64,000 bases of DNA from Salinimonas lutimaris (GTDB taxonomy: Bacteria; Pseudomonadota; Gammaproteobacteria; Enterobacterales; Alteromonadaceae), in NCBI RefSeq assembly GCF_005222225.1, contig NZ_CP036536.1, forward strand, positions 2,938,001-3,002,000. Direction: 5' to 3'. Shown piece after piece: positions 9,910 through 19,689 of this stretch. Each line of letters opens with the position of its first letter. Positions within the stretch are counted from its first letter, which is position 1. Under the pieces are notes generated by a model. That model was given only the letters and a program-made list of their open reading frames with translations, did no database searches and was not told where the DNA came from. A program made the translations under genes and the position numbers.

Positions 9910-9986
9910 TCCCCCTTAGCTCAGTTGGTTAGAGCGACGGACTGTTAATCCGCAGGTCCCCCGTTCGAGTCGGGGAGGGGGAGCCA
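9910..9986 (+). tRNA. tRNA-Asn (GTT), copy 2
   Basis: Identical over 77 bases to the copy at 9807, separated from it by 26 bases. No separate promoter is visible between them, so both are probably processed from one transcript. Confidence 0.97.
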
Positions 9987-10003
9987 ACTCTCTTGGCTCT
10001 TCT
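9981..10003 (+). terminator. terminator overlapping the tRNA-Asn 3' end
   Basis: GAGCCA-actctct-TGGCTC followed by TTCTTT. The 5' arm is the last six bases of the second tRNA-Asn (including CCA), so folding of the tRNA and of the terminator are mutually exclusive. Confidence 0.55.
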
Positions 10004-10221
10004 TTGTAATACCTCCTCCTTATATAAATTTCATTTTCTTATACCTCTTTATTTTCATCAGCTTATTTTAATTCCTTAATAACCCTTGTCTTATCAAGTT
10101 GTTAATCAGCTCACAAAAAGGGATAATAGGCGATTACATACAGCCCTGGCTGGGTGGCTCGTGGTAGCATATTGCCGTTTCCGGTAATTTTTCATTCTAA
10201 ATAAAGGTATTGGTAGGCTAT

Positions 10222-10803
10222 ATGACCGATTTCTTACTGCTGTTGGTTGGAACCGTACTGGTCAATAATTTTGTACTGGTTAAGTTTCTTGGCCTGTGTC
10301 CGTTTATGGGTGTCTCTGGCAAACTTGAAACAGCAATCGGTATGTCGATGGCTACTACCTTTGTCCTGACCCTGGCTTCTGTTTCCAGTTATCTGGTAGA
10401 AACCTATATTCTGGCCCCACTGGGGTTAGGCTATCTACGCACACTGGCATTTATTCTTGTGATCGCCGTAGTGGTTCAGTTCACCGAAATGGTGGTGCGC
10501 AAAACCAGCCCCACCCTTTACCGTCTGCTCGGTATTTTTCTGCCGTTAATTACCACTAATTGTGCGGTACTTGGCGTGGCGCTACTGAACCTGACCGAAC
10601 AGCACAACTTTATGCAAAGCCTGATTTACGGCTTTGGCGCAGCGGTTGGCTTCTCGCTTGTATTGATTCTGTTTGCCGCCATGCGCGAGCGACTCGCAGC
10701 CGCCGATGTTCCGGCCCCCTTCAAAGGCGCCTCTATCGCCATGGTGACCGCCGGACTCATGTCACTGGCCTTTATGGGCTTCACCGGACTAGTAAAACTT
10801 TAA
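10222..10803 (+). CDS. rsxA: RsxA/RnfA, electron transport complex membrane subunit
   Basis: An integral inner-membrane subunit (6 TM) of the RsxABCDGE (Rnf-type) complex, which moves electrons between NADH and ferredoxin-like acceptors coupled to ion flux and, in E. coli, re-reduces SoxR. The sequence from [20 protein letters not shown] to the C-terminus is near-colinear with E. coli RsxA (193 residues). A TTG start at 10210 is possible, but the ATG at 10222 matches the family N-terminus and has GGTAGG a few bases upstream. It is the first gene of a six-gene operon plus nth. Confidence 0.96.
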   Translation: MTDFLLLLVGTVLVNNFVLVKFLGLCPFMGVSGKLETAIGMSMATTFVLTLASVSSYLVETYILAPLGLGYLRTLAFILVIAVVVQFTEMVVRKTSPTLYRLLGIFLPLITTNCAVLGVALLNLTEQHNFMQSLIYGFGAAVGFSLVLILFAAMRERLAAADVPAPFKGASIAMVTAGLMSLAFMGFTGLVKL

Positions 10804-10809
10804 GCGCTT

Positions 10810-11376
10810 ATGACCATTGCACTAATTGCCATTGGCTTGCTGGCACTGATCTTTGGCCTGGTACTGGGCTACGCAAGCATCAAATTTCATGTTGAAGGCG
10901 ACCCCCTTGTCGATCAAATAGACGAGGTGTTGCCTCAAACCCAATGTGGCCAGTGTGGCTATCCGGGTTGCCGGCCCTACGCCGAAGCCATCGCCAATGG
11001 CGATGAAATTAATAAATGTCCGCCGGGTGGCGAAACCACAATCAAAAAACTGGCTGACCTGATGGGCGTAGAGCCAAAGCCTCTGGATGCTGCCCACGGC
11101 GAAGAAGATGTGAAAAAGGTCGCCTATATTCGCGAGGATGAGTGTATTGGGTGCACAAAGTGCATTCAGGCATGTCCGGTGGATGCCATTTTGGGTGCCG
11201 CCAAACATATGCACACGGTGATTACCTCTGAGTGCACGGGGTGCGATCTGTGCGTTGACCCCTGCCCGGTTGACTGTATTGATATGGTACCGGTTACGCC
11301 CACCACTTCTTCGTGGAACTGGGATTTTAAGCAAAGCCCCAAAGGCGATATTCCAATTAAGATGGTGTCTCAATGA
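10810..11376 (+). CDS. rsxB: RsxB/RnfB iron-sulfur subunit
   Basis: A 188-residue Fe-S subunit with an N-terminal membrane anchor ([20 protein letters not shown]). This is followed by a Cys cluster ([12 protein letters not shown]...CPPGG) of the Fe-S domain type and then two [4Fe-4S] ferredoxin motifs ([12 protein letters not shown] and [12 protein letters not shown]). It relays electrons inside the Rsx complex. It starts 6 bases after rsxA and overlaps rsxC by ATGA. Confidence 0.96.
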   Translation: MTIALIAIGLLALIFGLVLGYASIKFHVEGDPLVDQIDEVLPQTQCGQCGYPGCRPYAEAIANGDEINKCPPGGETTIKKLADLMGVEPKPLDAAHGEEDVKKVAYIREDECIGCTKCIQACPVDAILGAAKHMHTVITSECTGCDLCVDPCPVDCIDMVPVTPTTSSWNWDFKQSPKGDIPIKMVSQ

Positions 11377-13925
11377 TATATCCGGATTTTGCCCAGGTTG
11401 CTCAAAAGCTGGAGTCCGGCGGATTGTACGATTTTCCCGGCGGCGTACACCCGGATGATCGCAAATCTTTGTCTAATTCCACCGATATTGCACGATTGCC
11501 AATACCCAAACAATTGGTTGTGCCGGTCAGACAACATATCGGTACGCAGGGGCAACTGACGGTAGCGGTCAATGATAAGGTCAGCAAAGGACAGCCTCTG
11601 ACCAGTAGTGCGCATCCTTTTGCCATTCCTGTGCATGCACCGACGTCAGGTACGGTGGTCGCCATTGAAAAACATGTGACTGCCCACCCCAGTGGCCTTA
11701 GTGAACTGGCGGTTATTATTGAATCTGACGGTGAAGATCGCTGGACTACACTGACATCGCTGCCTCATTATCGCGAACTGCCCGATACTGAACTGGTAAA
11801 AGCGCTGTGCGATGCCGGCATTAGCGGCATGGGGGGCGCCGGCTTTCCTACCCATATAAAAACCAGCAGTACCAAAAACATTGAGTTTATGGTTATCAAT
11901 GGCGCTGAGTGTGAACCCTATATCACCGCCGATGATCGCCTGATGCGCGAACATGCCTGGCAGATTCGTCAGGGAATAGATGTGCTCAGCCATCTGGTTG
12001 GCCCGAAAAAAATTCTGGTCGCTATTGAGGATAACAAACCTGAAGCTATCAAAGCCCTGTCGATTGCCTGCAAGGATCACGATGATATTGCGGTGGTCAG
12101 TGTGCCGACGAAATACCCGGCCGGGGGTGAAAAGCAACTGATACAGGTACTGACCGGTCGCGAGGTCCCTAAAGGGGGGCTGCCGTCAGATATTGGTATT
12201 ACCATGTTTAATGTGGGTACCTGCTATGCGGTGGCTGATGCTATTTTTCACGGCAAGCCGCTTATTGAACGGGTGGTGACGGTGACCGGTGAAGCCGTGG
12301 ATAACCCCGGTAATGTCTGGGCGTTGTTAGGTACACCGGTCAACCATTTGCTGAGCCACGCCCGCTATAATGCGAAAAAGCAACATTTGCCCCAGGTGAT
12401 TATGGGCGGCCCGATGATGGGCTTCACCATCAGTGATGCCGATATTCCGGTGGTGAAAATAACAAACTGCCTGCTGATCCCGGCCACTGGTGAGCTAACC
12501 CAGGGTGACAACGAAACAGCCTGTATCCGGTGTAGTGCCTGTGCCGATGCCTGCCCGGCAAGTCTGCTGCCACAGCAGCTTTACTGGCATGCCAAGGCCC
12601 AGGAACACGACAAAGCCGAAGAATACAATTTATTTGACTGTATAGAGTGCGGCGCTTGTGCCTATGTCTGCCCCAGTGAGATTCCGCTGGTGCATTATTA
12701 TCGACAGGCTAAAGCCGGTATTCGTCTGCAGCGTGATGAAAAAGCCAAAGCAGAAAAAGCCAAGGAACGCTTTGAGGCTCGTAAAGCGCGCCTGGAAAAA
12801 GAAAAACTGGAACGCGAAGAAAAACATCGCAAAGCCAAAGAGGCCCGTGCAGCTGCAGCTAATAAACCGGCTGACAACGCCCAGAGTAAAGATAAAGTGG
12901 CAGCGGCGCTAGCCAGAGCCAAAGCGAAAAAGCAGGATGCAGACAACGCGCCGGCTGACCAGACCAAAGACAAGGTATCGGCCGCGATTGCCCGTGCCAA
13001 AGCCAAAAAGCAGGCTCAGCAAGCCGGCGAGCAGTCAACAGCATCATCCGGAGCAGCCAGCGCTGACCAGGCCGAGCCTGATGATAAAAAACAAAAAGTA
13101 GCCGCTGCAATTGCCCGGGCTAAAGCGAAAAAGCAGCAGGCCCAAAATCCGCCGCCCACAGGCGATGACCATCAGTCAGCTGAGGCGCCGCCGCAGGATG
13201 AGCGTAAGCAACGGGTTGCGGATGCGATTGCCAGAGCCAAAGCAAAAAAAGCTGCCCGCGAAAATGAGGCACCGGATGCGGCTGATACAGATACCGGCGT
13301 TGATAACCGTGCTGCCACAGAGCAAAGCGCTGAACCTGAGTCTGAACCTGAACTGACGCCAGAAGAAGCCAAAAAACAGCGCGTCGCTGCTGCCGTGGCC
13401 AAAGCCAAGGCGAAAAAGGTCGCCCGCGAAAATGAGGCACCAGATGCGACTGATACAGATACCGGCGCTGATAACAGTGCTGCCACAGAGCAAAGCGCAG
13501 CGCCTGAGCCTGAACTAACGCCGGAAGAAGCCAAAAAACAGCGCGTGGCTGCTGCCGTGGCCAAAGCAAAGGCGAAAAAGGCCGCCCGCGAAAATGAGGC
13601 ACCGGATGCGGCTAGTAACAGTGCTGCCGCAGAGCAAAACGCTGTACCTGAGTCTGAACCTGAACTAACGCCGGAAGAAGCCAAGAAACAGCGCGTGGCT
13701 GCTGCCGTGGCCAAAGCCAAGGCGAAAAAGGCCGCCCGCGAAAATGAGGCACCAGATGCGGCTGATACAGATACCGGTGCTGATAACAGTGCTGCCACAG
13801 AGCAAAGCGCAGCGCCTGAGCCTGAACTGACGCCGGAAGAAGCCAAAAAACAGCGCGTGGCTGCTGCCGTGGCTAAAGCCAAGGCAAAAAAGGCAGCACG
13901 CGACCAACAAGAGCAAGAGAAATAG
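11373..13925 (+). CDS. rsxC: RsxC/RnfC NADH- and FMN-binding subunit with long repetitive tail
   Basis: The peripheral subunit that binds NADH and FMN in the Rsx/Rnf complex. Residues 1 to about 450 are the conserved body, with the Gly-rich nucleotide site ([15 protein letters not shown]) and two [4Fe-4S] motifs ([15 protein letters not shown] and [15 protein letters not shown]). From about residue 450 a highly charged Ala/Lys/Glu helix-forming tail takes over. Its last 240 residues are a tandem repeat of about 50-residue units beginning [15 protein letters not shown] and ending ELTPEEA, four full copies plus a truncated fifth. Total length is 850, against 740 in E. coli. The ATG lies within the rsxB stop (ATGA). 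Confidence 0.96.
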   Translation: MIYPDFAQVAQKLESGGLYDFPGGVHPDDRKSLSNSTDIARLPIPKQLVVPVRQHIGTQGQLTVAVNDKVSKGQPLTSSAHPFAIPVHAPTSGTVVAIEKHVTAHPSGLSELAVIIESDGEDRWTTLTSLPHYRELPDTELVKALCDAGISGMGGAGFPTHIKTSSTKNIEFMVINGAECEPYITADDRLMREHAWQIRQGIDVLSHLVGPKKILVAIEDNKPEAIKALSIACKDHDDIAVVSVPTKYPAGGEKQLIQVLTGREVPKGGLPSDIGITMFNVGTCYAVADAIFHGKPLIERVVTVTGEAVDNPGNVWALLGTPVNHLLSHARYNAKKQHLPQVIMGGPMMGFTISDADIPVVKITNCLLIPATGELTQGDNETACIRCSACADACPASLLPQQLYWHAKAQEHDKAEEYNLFDCIECGACAYVCPSEIPLVHYYRQAKAGIRLQRDEKAKAEKAKERFEARKARLEKEKLEREEKHRKAKEARAAAANKPADNAQSKDKVAAALARAKAKKQDADNAPADQTKDKVSAAIARAKAKKQAQQAGEQSTASSGAASADQAEPDDKKQKVAAAIARAKAKKQQAQNPPPTGDDHQSAEAPPQDERKQRVADAIARAKAKKAARENEAPDAADTDTGVDNRAATEQSAEPESEPELTPEEAKKQRVAAAVAKAKAKKVARENEAPDATDTDTGADNSAATEQSAAPEPELTPEEAKKQRVAAAVAKAKAKKAARENEAPDAASNSAAAEQNAVPESEPELTPEEAKKQRVAAAVAKAKAKKAARENEAPDAADTDTGADNSAATEQSAAPEPELTPEEAKKQRVAAAVAKAKAKKAARDQQEQEK
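13200..13915 (+). repeat. tandem ~150-165 bp coding repeats in the rsxC tail
   Basis: Units starting near 13204, 13375, 13537, 13687 and 13849 share near-identical DNA (for example the block encoding [15 protein letters not shown]). The units differ mainly by small in-frame deletions. Unit 3 lacks the DTDTGAD block. The high nucleotide identity suggests recent expansion or homogenisation. Confidence 0.85.
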
Positions 13926-13930
13926 TACTG

Positions 13931-15016
13931 ATGAAACTTAATCTTTCCAGCTCCCCTCATCAGCGGGTACCTCGCACCACCAGCCAGGTGATGCGCCTGG
14001 TGATTTACGCCATGTTGCCGGCCATTGCCCTGCAAACGTATTTCTTCGGCTGGGGCGTGATTATTCAGGGCGTAATCGCCATAGTTACCGCGCTTATCAC
14101 TGAAAGCGCTATTCTGGCGCTACGCAAAAAAGATATTAAACAGTCCTTGTCGGATTACAGCGCCGTGCTGACCGCACTACTGCTGGCGGTCAGTATTCCG
14201 CCCACCCTGCCCTGGTGGATGACGGTAATCGGGGTGTTCTTTTCTATTGCCATCGCCAAACAGCTTTATGGCGGCCTTGGCTTTAACATGTTCAACCCGG
14301 CCATGATCGGCTATGTGGTGTTATTGATTTCTTTTCCGGTCGCTATGACCATGTGGCTTCCGCCTCAGGCTCTGCTGGCACACAGTCTGTCTGTGGGCGA
14401 TTCGGCCAGTCTGATTTTTACTGGCTACACCCGGGCTGGCCTGGATATTACCCAGGTTCGCACAGTGGCTGACGGCATGACCATGGCCACCCCGCTGGAC
14501 GCAGTCAAAACCGGCCTGACAGAAGGCAAGACCTACTCTGAAACATTACAACTACCGATTTTTTCAGGCGGTTTAACCAGCAGTCTGGGCGCGGGCTGGG
14601 CCTGGATCAGTATTGCCTATCTGCTGGGTGGACTGGCGCTATGGCGGCTGCGGGTGATTAACTGGCAGATTCCGGGCGCCATGATCGCCAGTGTTGCTGT
14701 GTGTAGTCTGGCGCTGCATTTGCTGGATATGGACCACTACGCCTCCCCCTGGTTTCATCTGCTAAACGGCAGCCTGATGATTGGTGCATTTTTTATTGCC
14801 ACCGACCCGGTATCTGCCTCAACCACCGACAAGGGCCGCCTGATATTTGGCGCCACTATCGGCTTCTGGATCGTGATTATCCGCACCTTTGGCAGCTACC
14901 CGGACGCCATTGCGTTTGCCGTAATCATTATGAATATGGCAGTCCCGCTGATTGATTATTACACCCGGCCCAGAACCTATGGTCACCAGAAAAAAGCCCG
15001 ACAGGTGAAAAATTAG
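13931..15016 (+). CDS. rsxD: RsxD/RnfD membrane subunit
   Basis: A 361-residue membrane subunit with about 9-10 TM segments. It carries the flavin attachment region ([15 protein letters not shown]), where RnfD proteins bind FMN covalently to Thr, and the conserved [22 protein letters not shown] stretch. It starts 5 bases after rsxC and is separated by one base from rsxG, consistent with one operon. Confidence 0.96.
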   Translation: MKLNLSSSPHQRVPRTTSQVMRLVIYAMLPAIALQTYFFGWGVIIQGVIAIVTALITESAILALRKKDIKQSLSDYSAVLTALLLAVSIPPTLPWWMTVIGVFFSIAIAKQLYGGLGFNMFNPAMIGYVVLLISFPVAMTMWLPPQALLAHSLSVGDSASLIFTGYTRAGLDITQVRTVADGMTMATPLDAVKTGLTEGKTYSETLQLPIFSGGLTSSLGAGWAWISIAYLLGGLALWRLRVINWQIPGAMIASVAVCSLALHLLDMDHYASPWFHLLNGSLMIGAFFIATDPVSASTTDKGRLIFGATIGFWIVIIRTFGSYPDAIAFAVIIMNMAVPLIDYYTRPRTYGHQKKARQVKN

Positions 15017-15017
15017 T

Positions 15018-15647
15018 ATGTTGAAAACCATTAGTCAGAACGGCGGTATGCTGGCCGTCTTTGCTCTGATCACCACGGCCCTTATCAGTCTGACCTTTAT
15101 CAGTACCGAAGATCGGATTGCTGAACAGGAGCGACAGCGTCTGCTGAGCGTGCTACATGAAGTAGTGCCGGTGAATACCTTTGATAACAAGCTTTACGCT
15201 GACTGTACTCTGATTCAGGCCGATGCGCTGGGCACAAATCAGGCCCAGAAAATTTACCGGGCCCGGTTGCAGGGAGAACCGGTGGCACTGGCTTTGCAAA
15301 CCACCGCACCCAACGGCTACAGTGGTGACATTGATCTGGTAGTAGGTGTTGATACACAAATAAACGTACTGGGTGTGCGCACTGTCAGTCATCAGGAAAC
15401 TCCCGGTCTGGGCGACAAAATTGAGCTGGCGGTGAGCGACTGGATTCTGGAATTTTCCGGTAAACAGTTTAACCCGGATAACCAGCAAGCCTGGCAGGTT
15501 AAAAAAGACGGCGGCCAGTTTGATCAGTTTACCGGCGCCACCATTACACCACGGGCTGTGGTAGGTGCAGTTCGCCATACGCTGGACTACGTAGCCCAGC
15601 ACCAACAGGCTTTATTCAGGGCCCCGGCGAACTGTTACGCCGAGTAA
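15018..15647 (+). CDS. rsxG: RsxG/RnfG flavoprotein subunit
   Basis: A 209-residue protein with one N-terminal TM helix and a periplasmic FMN-binding domain. The covalent FMN site is the Thr of [15 protein letters not shown]. It follows rsxD with a one-base gap and precedes rsxE. Confidence 0.95.
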   Translation: MLKTISQNGGMLAVFALITTALISLTFISTEDRIAEQERQRLLSVLHEVVPVNTFDNKLYADCTLIQADALGTNQAQKIYRARLQGEPVALALQTTAPNGYSGDIDLVVGVDTQINVLGVRTVSHQETPGLGDKIELAVSDWILEFSGKQFNPDNQQAWQVKKDGGQFDQFTGATITPRAVVGAVRHTLDYVAQHQQALFRAPANCYAE

Positions 15648-15661
15648 CTCAGGAAGCTGCT

Positions 15662-16354
15662 ATGAATGATTACAAACAACTTGCCGCCGATGGCATGTGG
15701 AAAAACAACCCCGCGCTGGTTCAGCTATTAGGCTTATGCCCGCTGTTAGCGGTAACAGCAACCCTGATAAACGGACTGGGCCTGGGTATTGCTACCACCG
15801 CCGTACTGATTGGTTCAAACGTCACCGTATCGCTGGTTCGTAATATTGTGCGCAACGAGATTCGTATCCCTGTTTTTGTGATGGTGATCGCCTCGTTTGT
15901 AACCATTATCCAGTTACTGATGAATGCTTTTACCTATGAGTTGTATCTGTCACTGGGCATTTTTATACCGCTGATTGTGACCAACTGTGCCATTATTGGT
16001 CGCGCCGAAGCCTTTGCCTCTAAAAATCCGGTGGCACCGGCCGCCTATGACGGCCTGATGATGGGCGCCGGTTTTACCGCGGTTCTGATGTTGCTGGGCG
16101 GGCTGCGTGAAGTGCTGGGCTCAGGCACCCTGCTGGCCGGTGCTGACCGGTTGTTCGGGCAGGTTGCCGAAAACTGGACCATGCAGTTATTTGCCACGGA
16201 TCAGCCGTTTCTGCTGGCCATTCTGCCGCCCGGCGCATTTATTGGTATGGGCCTGATTATCGCAGGGAAAAACTACCTGGATAACCGTGCAGCAGCCAAA
16301 CAAGTTAAAGATACGCAAAAAGTCACCCGAATCCGGGTTACTGCAGAAAGTTAA
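15662..16354 (+). CDS. rsxE: RsxE/RnfE membrane subunit
   Basis: A 230-residue, six-TM subunit paralogous to RsxA. The sequence [20 protein letters not shown] and the [19 protein letters not shown] loop are diagnostic of RsxE/NqrD-type subunits. AGGAAG lies upstream of the ATG. It is the last structural gene of the complex, and nth follows 8 bases later, as in E. coli. Confidence 0.96.
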   Translation: MNDYKQLAADGMWKNNPALVQLLGLCPLLAVTATLINGLGLGIATTAVLIGSNVTVSLVRNIVRNEIRIPVFVMVIASFVTIIQLLMNAFTYELYLSLGIFIPLIVTNCAIIGRAEAFASKNPVAPAAYDGLMMGAGFTAVLMLLGGLREVLGSGTLLAGADRLFGQVAENWTMQLFATDQPFLLAILPPGAFIGMGLIIAGKNYLDNRAAAKQVKDTQKVTRIRVTAES

Positions 16355-16362
16355 GCGGACCG

Positions 16363-16995
16363 ATGAATAATACAAAACGAAAAGAAATACTGACCCGGCT
16401 GAGGGACGCCAACCCCCACCCCACCACCGAGTTGAATTTCAGCACCCCGTTTGAACTGCTGGTAGCGGTAACTTTATCAGCCCAGTCAACGGATGTGGGC
16501 GTAAATAAAGCAACCGACCGACTGTTTCCTGCAGCCAACACCCCACAGGCCATTTACGACCTGGGCGTGGATGGCCTCAAGGAGTATATAAAAACCATCG
16601 GTTTGTATAACTCAAAAGCAGAAAATGTTCACAAGCTGTGCAAGATACTCATCGATCAGCATAACGGTGAGGTGCCGGAAAGCCGCGAAGCCCTTGAAGC
16701 CCTGCCCGGCGTGGGCCGCAAAACTGCCAATGTGGTACTTAATACCGCTTTTGGCTGGCCGACCATTGCTGTAGACACTCACATTTATCGGGTAAGTAAC
16801 CGCACCAAACTGGCCATGGGCAAAAATGTCGATCAGGTTGAGCAGAAACTGCTTAAAGTCGTGCCAAAAGAATTTAAAGTCGATGTACACCACTGGCTTA
16901 TTTTACACGGCCGCTACACCTGCATCGCCCGCAAACCCCGCTGCGGCTCTTGTATTATTGAAGATTTGTGTGAGTTTAAAGATAAAACTGACTAG
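16363..16995 (+). CDS. nth: endonuclease III
   Basis: A DNA glycosylase/AP lyase for oxidised pyrimidines. The helix-hairpin-helix LPGVGRKTANVV contains the catalytic Lys, the catalytic Asp is in VDTHIYRVSNR, and the C-terminal [4Fe-4S] loop has the CX6CX2CX5C spacing. At 210 residues it is normal length. It is the terminal gene of the rsx operon. The 3' flank, 80 bases on, is the distal attC of integron relic A. Confidence 0.97.
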   Translation: MNNTKRKEILTRLRDANPHPTTELNFSTPFELLVAVTLSAQSTDVGVNKATDRLFPAANTPQAIYDLGVDGLKEYIKTIGLYNSKAENVHKLCKILIDQHNGEVPESREALEALPGVGRKTANVVLNTAFGWPTIAVDTHIYRVSNRTKLAMGKNVDQVEQKLLKVVPKEFKVDVHHWLILHGRYTCIARKPRCGSCIIEDLCEFKDKTD

Positions 16996-17072
16996 GAATC
17001 AGGCCACTGTAAGCAGGAAAGCGGCATTTATCAGCTGAAGATTGAACTGCCGCTTTAGACAGACAGCGGACA

Positions 17073-17188
17073 GTCAACGCCCGGCTCACCAGCGCCCAAA
17101 CCGGAGAGGCTTTTGTGGTAAAGTGAGCGCAGCGAAACCCACAAAAGCAGCGTAGGTTTGGGCGTCTGCGTGGAGCCGCTTGTTATAT
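17073..17188 (-). other. attC site of cassette A2
   Basis: Read on the minus strand it starts in the stop codon of the DUF2971 gene with TATAACAAGCGGCTC, contains a large imperfect palindrome (GACGCCCAAACC...GGTTTGGGCGC enclosing CTTTTGTGGG...ACCACAAAAG), and ends GAGCCGGGCGTTGAC. The outer arms (GCGGCTC/GAGCCG) and the TAACAA...GCGTT ends are the standard attC layout. The final core deviates from GTTRRRY by one base. Confidence 0.75.
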
Positions 17189-18127
17189 TTGTTCAAATTC
17201 CAGACAATAGTAAGAATTATTTTTTATTGCTCGCCAAAATTCTAGATATCCTGTTGAGCGAGCGTATCCAGCATTAAGATCGTCTGTATTGACATCACAA
17301 TTCAAGCCAAGCAGACAGTGACTAATTGCACTTGAGCCTAACTTCATTAAATATATATTCTTGTTGTTTCCGCTTAGTTCTGCTAATGACGAAGATACTA
17401 CGTAACGTAGGATTTCATCGTCAATTTCCATGAGGGAAATTTCATAGCAATTGTTACCTTCATTGAACTTTGTCCACTCAGCGGAAACAATATCGTTTTT
17501 AATTTTCGCATTCTGCAAATCATGAAGATTACAGACAATCACCTTATCGGCTTGCTCAAGTCGAAGAGTGATCCTATGCTCCTTCTCATATATCCACTCT
17601 TCACTTTTTTGGAGGAATATTTCACTCAATATTCTAGCTCCACCTTCAACGCATATATTTGAATAGTCAAAATCAAACCTGTCATTTCTGTACCTCAACC
17701 CCTTTCGATACATGATTGGCCTCGCAGTTCCATCAAACGGCGTATAATCAATTAAAGAGGACAAGGCTAGCGCGCTGGGCATGAATAGTTTTTGAAATAT
17801 ATTTGAAGAACCAAAATTGTTAATCCCAGCGACGATTCCCTTATGTTCTTTGGCGTAATGTGCCCACATTAGTAGATTATCTTTGGATTCAGAAAGACAA
17901 ATCACTCCGACTTTATTTATATTGTTTTCTATGTACTGATGAAAGCTCACTTCCTTATGGTCAACATCAAATACGGTTTGGTCGTCAAAATGTTTAACTA
18001 AGTCGTTCAAACTATCCACACAATAAACGGCTTCGAACGGATCGTTTAAGGCTGACCGTTGGGTTAAACGAATATACCCATCTTCGAAAAACGTCCTTGG
18101 TGAAGCCATGTATTTAAAGTAAACCAA
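17183..18127 (-). CDS. DUF2971-family protein, integron cassette A2
   Basis: A 314-residue cytoplasmic protein. Its start (VYFKYMASPRTFFEDGYIRLTQ) and the motifs SALNDPFEAVY and LLMWAHYAKEHKGIVAGI are those of DUF2971, a family of unknown biochemical function common on mobile DNA. It starts at TTG 18127, because the FKYM part belongs to the family core. ATG 18109 is the alternative. The gene begins about 20 bases after the attC of the preceding cassette, and its TAA lies within its own attC. The frame is intact although the integrase is dead. It is AT-rich relative to the flanking core genes, which indicates transfer. Confidence 0.8.
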   Translation of the reverse strand: MVYFKYMASPRTFFEDGYIRLTQRSALNDPFEAVYCVDSLNDLVKHFDDQTVFDVDHKEVSFHQYIENNINKVGVICLSESKDNLLMWAHYAKEHKGIVAGINNFGSSNIFQKLFMPSALALSSLIDYTPFDGTARPIMYRKGLRYRNDRFDFDYSNICVEGGARILSEIFLQKSEEWIYEKEHRITLRLEQADKVIVCNLHDLQNAKIKNDIVSAEWTKFNEGNNCYEISLMEIDDEILRYVVSSSLAELSGNNKNIYLMKLGSSAISHCLLGLNCDVNTDDLNAGYARSTGYLEFWRAIKNNSYYCLEFEQI

Positions 18128-18146
18128 TGTTCATGCCTTTACGAAA

Positions 18147-18272
18147 ATATAACGCCCTGTCAAGGTGTGAGCAACGCAATACCGAGGCTACCGCAGATCA
18201 CCTTAAACATTAAACGCAACGCATAGCAAAAATACCAAGCGTTGCGAATCACTCTTAAACAGATTGTTATGC
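18147..18272 (-). other. attC site of cassette A1 (VCR-like)
   Basis: Read on the minus strand it starts GCATAACAATCTG and ends CACCTTGACAGGGCGTTATAT, with internal arms TCGCAACGC/GCGTTGC and TTTAAGAGTGAT...TCACACCTTG. The 126-base length and sequence closely resemble the VCR-type attC sites of Vibrio, Pseudoalteromonas and relatives as I recall them. The 5' end overlaps the TAA of the 99-residue cassette gene. Confidence 0.88.
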
Positions 18273-18566
18273 TGTAGGTTCAGGTTCCTCTTGCTCCTTA
18301 GTTTCATCACTAGAAACATCTTGAATCTCAACCCCAAAATACTCAGTTAGCTCTCTCTGAATACGATGATATTCGTTAACTGGAACTATCAAACAACCGT
18401 TTAACTCGTGTGTATGGTAATAAGAGTTATCTTTATCATCTTTAGAAATAACTAAAAACTCACTATTTGTAAGAGCCAATTGGAACTCATTTTCAAATGT
18501 AGTTACCTGAACAATATTGTGTTTAGAAACAGTAAAATGTTCATTTAATTTCAAACCAACTTTCAT
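18267..18566 (-). CDS. hypothetical protein, integron cassette A1
   Basis: A 99-residue soluble acidic protein of no family I recognise. The first 75 residues have an alternating pattern expected of beta strands, and the tail (QDVSSDETKEQEEPEPTA) is disordered and acidic. AAGGAT 6 bases before the ATG is a good ribosome site. It is the first cassette, since its start is 36 bases from the attI core and its stop is inside the VCR-like attC. Expression from a Pc promoter in the intI/attI region is the usual arrangement but no Pc was confirmed here. Confidence 0.75.
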   Translation of the reverse strand: MKVGLKLNEHFTVSKHNIVQVTTFENEFQLALTNSEFLVISKDDKDNSYYHTHELNGCLIVPVNEYHRIQRELTEYFGVEIQDVSSDETKEQEEPEPTA

Positions 18567-18599
18567 TTTTTATCCTTTTTATTGACTATTTTCGATTTG

Positions 18600-18780
18600 C
18601 AGCATAACAATTTAATAAGGCGCAACTTGCGCGTTTTTCTACCAAGCTACCGCTCGTTTTTATCCATATTGCCATTATTATCAAGTTTGTGAAAGCCGAC
18701 ACAGGTAACAGCTGCAAGGAAACAAAGCTTTTTAATTTCAGGATGCAAACGCGCGATTGGGTCGTTTGCTTGAATATAGG
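18600..18780 (-). other. attI region of integron relic A
   Basis: This region lies between the start of intI and cassette A1. The recombination core GTTATGC on the minus strand (18608-18602) matches in position and sequence the core that heads cassettes in this window. A short inverted repeat (GCGCAA/TTGCGC) lies at 18622-18633. Assignment rests on position between a divergent intI and the first cassette. Confidence 0.65.
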
Positions 18781-18796
18781 GGAAAGGCCGCTATAA

Positions 18797-18812
18797 CTGT
18801 ATATTTATACAC
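18797..18812. promoter_or_regulatory. LexA (SOS) box in the intI promoter
   Basis: CTGT-atatttat-ACAC sits 14 bases before the intI ATG. It matches the gammaproteobacterial LexA operator CTGT-N8-ACAG except for the final base, and the AT-rich core is also typical. SOS control of intI by LexA is established for integrons in general. Confidence 0.7.
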
Positions 18813-18826
18813 CAATATTAAAAGTC

Positions 18827-19605
18827 ATGAAAACAAAGTCTCCTCTCTTAAACCATATCTCTGAGTACATGTTGCTGAGACAGTATTCTCCAAGGACTGT
18901 TTCTTAATTTGAATTTTGCCAGAAGTAAACGTCAACCCAAACTGCCCATTGTTATGACGCAGAATGAAGTGAAGCTGCTTATGTCAGGATTGAACAAACG
19001 TTACTATCTTATTGCTGGCTTGATGTAAGGCAGTGGCCTAAGAAGCATGGAAGCTGTGCAACTTCGCGTGCAAGATATCGACTCCGATTATAAATGTTTA
19101 AGGGTCTGGAATGGTAAAGGAAAAAAACATCGAGTCGTAACTTTGGCAACGGAGCTAATTCCATTACTTAGAAATCAAATAGCGCAGGTTGATGAATACC
19201 TGAGACTTGATATTCAAAAATGAGCAATACGCCGGCGTTTGGATGCCTCATGCGCTAGCCAAAAAATATCCTTCAGCAAATAAGTCGCTCGCTTGGTAGT
19301 TCTTGTTCCCCTCTCATAAACTTAGCGCAGATCCAGAAACTGGTGAAATAAGAAGGCATCATTTTCATCTTAATTGCGTTCGTAAAGCGGTCAAACAAGC
19401 GGTGTTGGTGTCGGGTTTGACAAAACCAATCACGCCTCATACTTTAGGGCACTCCTTTGCCACCCATTTACTACAATCTGGCGCAGATATCCGGACGGTT
19501 CAAGCCCAACTGGGGCACTCAGATGTAAAAACAACTCAAATTTATACTCATGTTCTTCAGCAAGGCGCAAATGGCGTAGTAAGTCCTTTGAGCCGTTTAT
19601 CTTGA
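18827..19605 (+). pseudogene. intI: integron integrase intI, degenerate (relic A)
   Basis: A tyrosine recombinase gene of the IntI type, recognised by stitching frames. It begins MKTKSPLLNHISEYMLLRQYSPRTV, then about 75 codons of the N-terminal domain are missing (junction near 18900). It resumes with NFARSKRQPKLPIVMTQNEV and reaches box I as LM*GSGLRSMEAVQLRVQDID with a TAA at 19026. A one-base loss in an A run near 19215 shifts the frame into the IntI-specific patch (VWMPHALAKKYPSANKSLAW), with a TAG at 19297. The C-terminus [10 protein letters not shown]...SPLSRL follows intact to the end. Box II reads [12 protein letters not shown] where active integrases have HTLRH, so a catalytic Arg is also lost. 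IYTHV keeps the nucleophile Tyr. It is divergent from the cassettes, as in real integrons. Confidence 0.9.
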
Positions 19606-19689
19606 TGGTGTTTTAACACTATTGACTGCTTTGGCACCGAAAGCTGCTACTAAATTTATAACAAACGTAATACCGTTTTACGCTAAATG

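Noticed and set aside
13172-14035. 287-residue minus-strand ORF and other ORFs across the rsxC repeats
   Set aside because: Low-complexity Ala/Ser/Phe shadow of the repetitive rsxC tail. It has no ribosome site and no domain, and it is opposite a clear operon.
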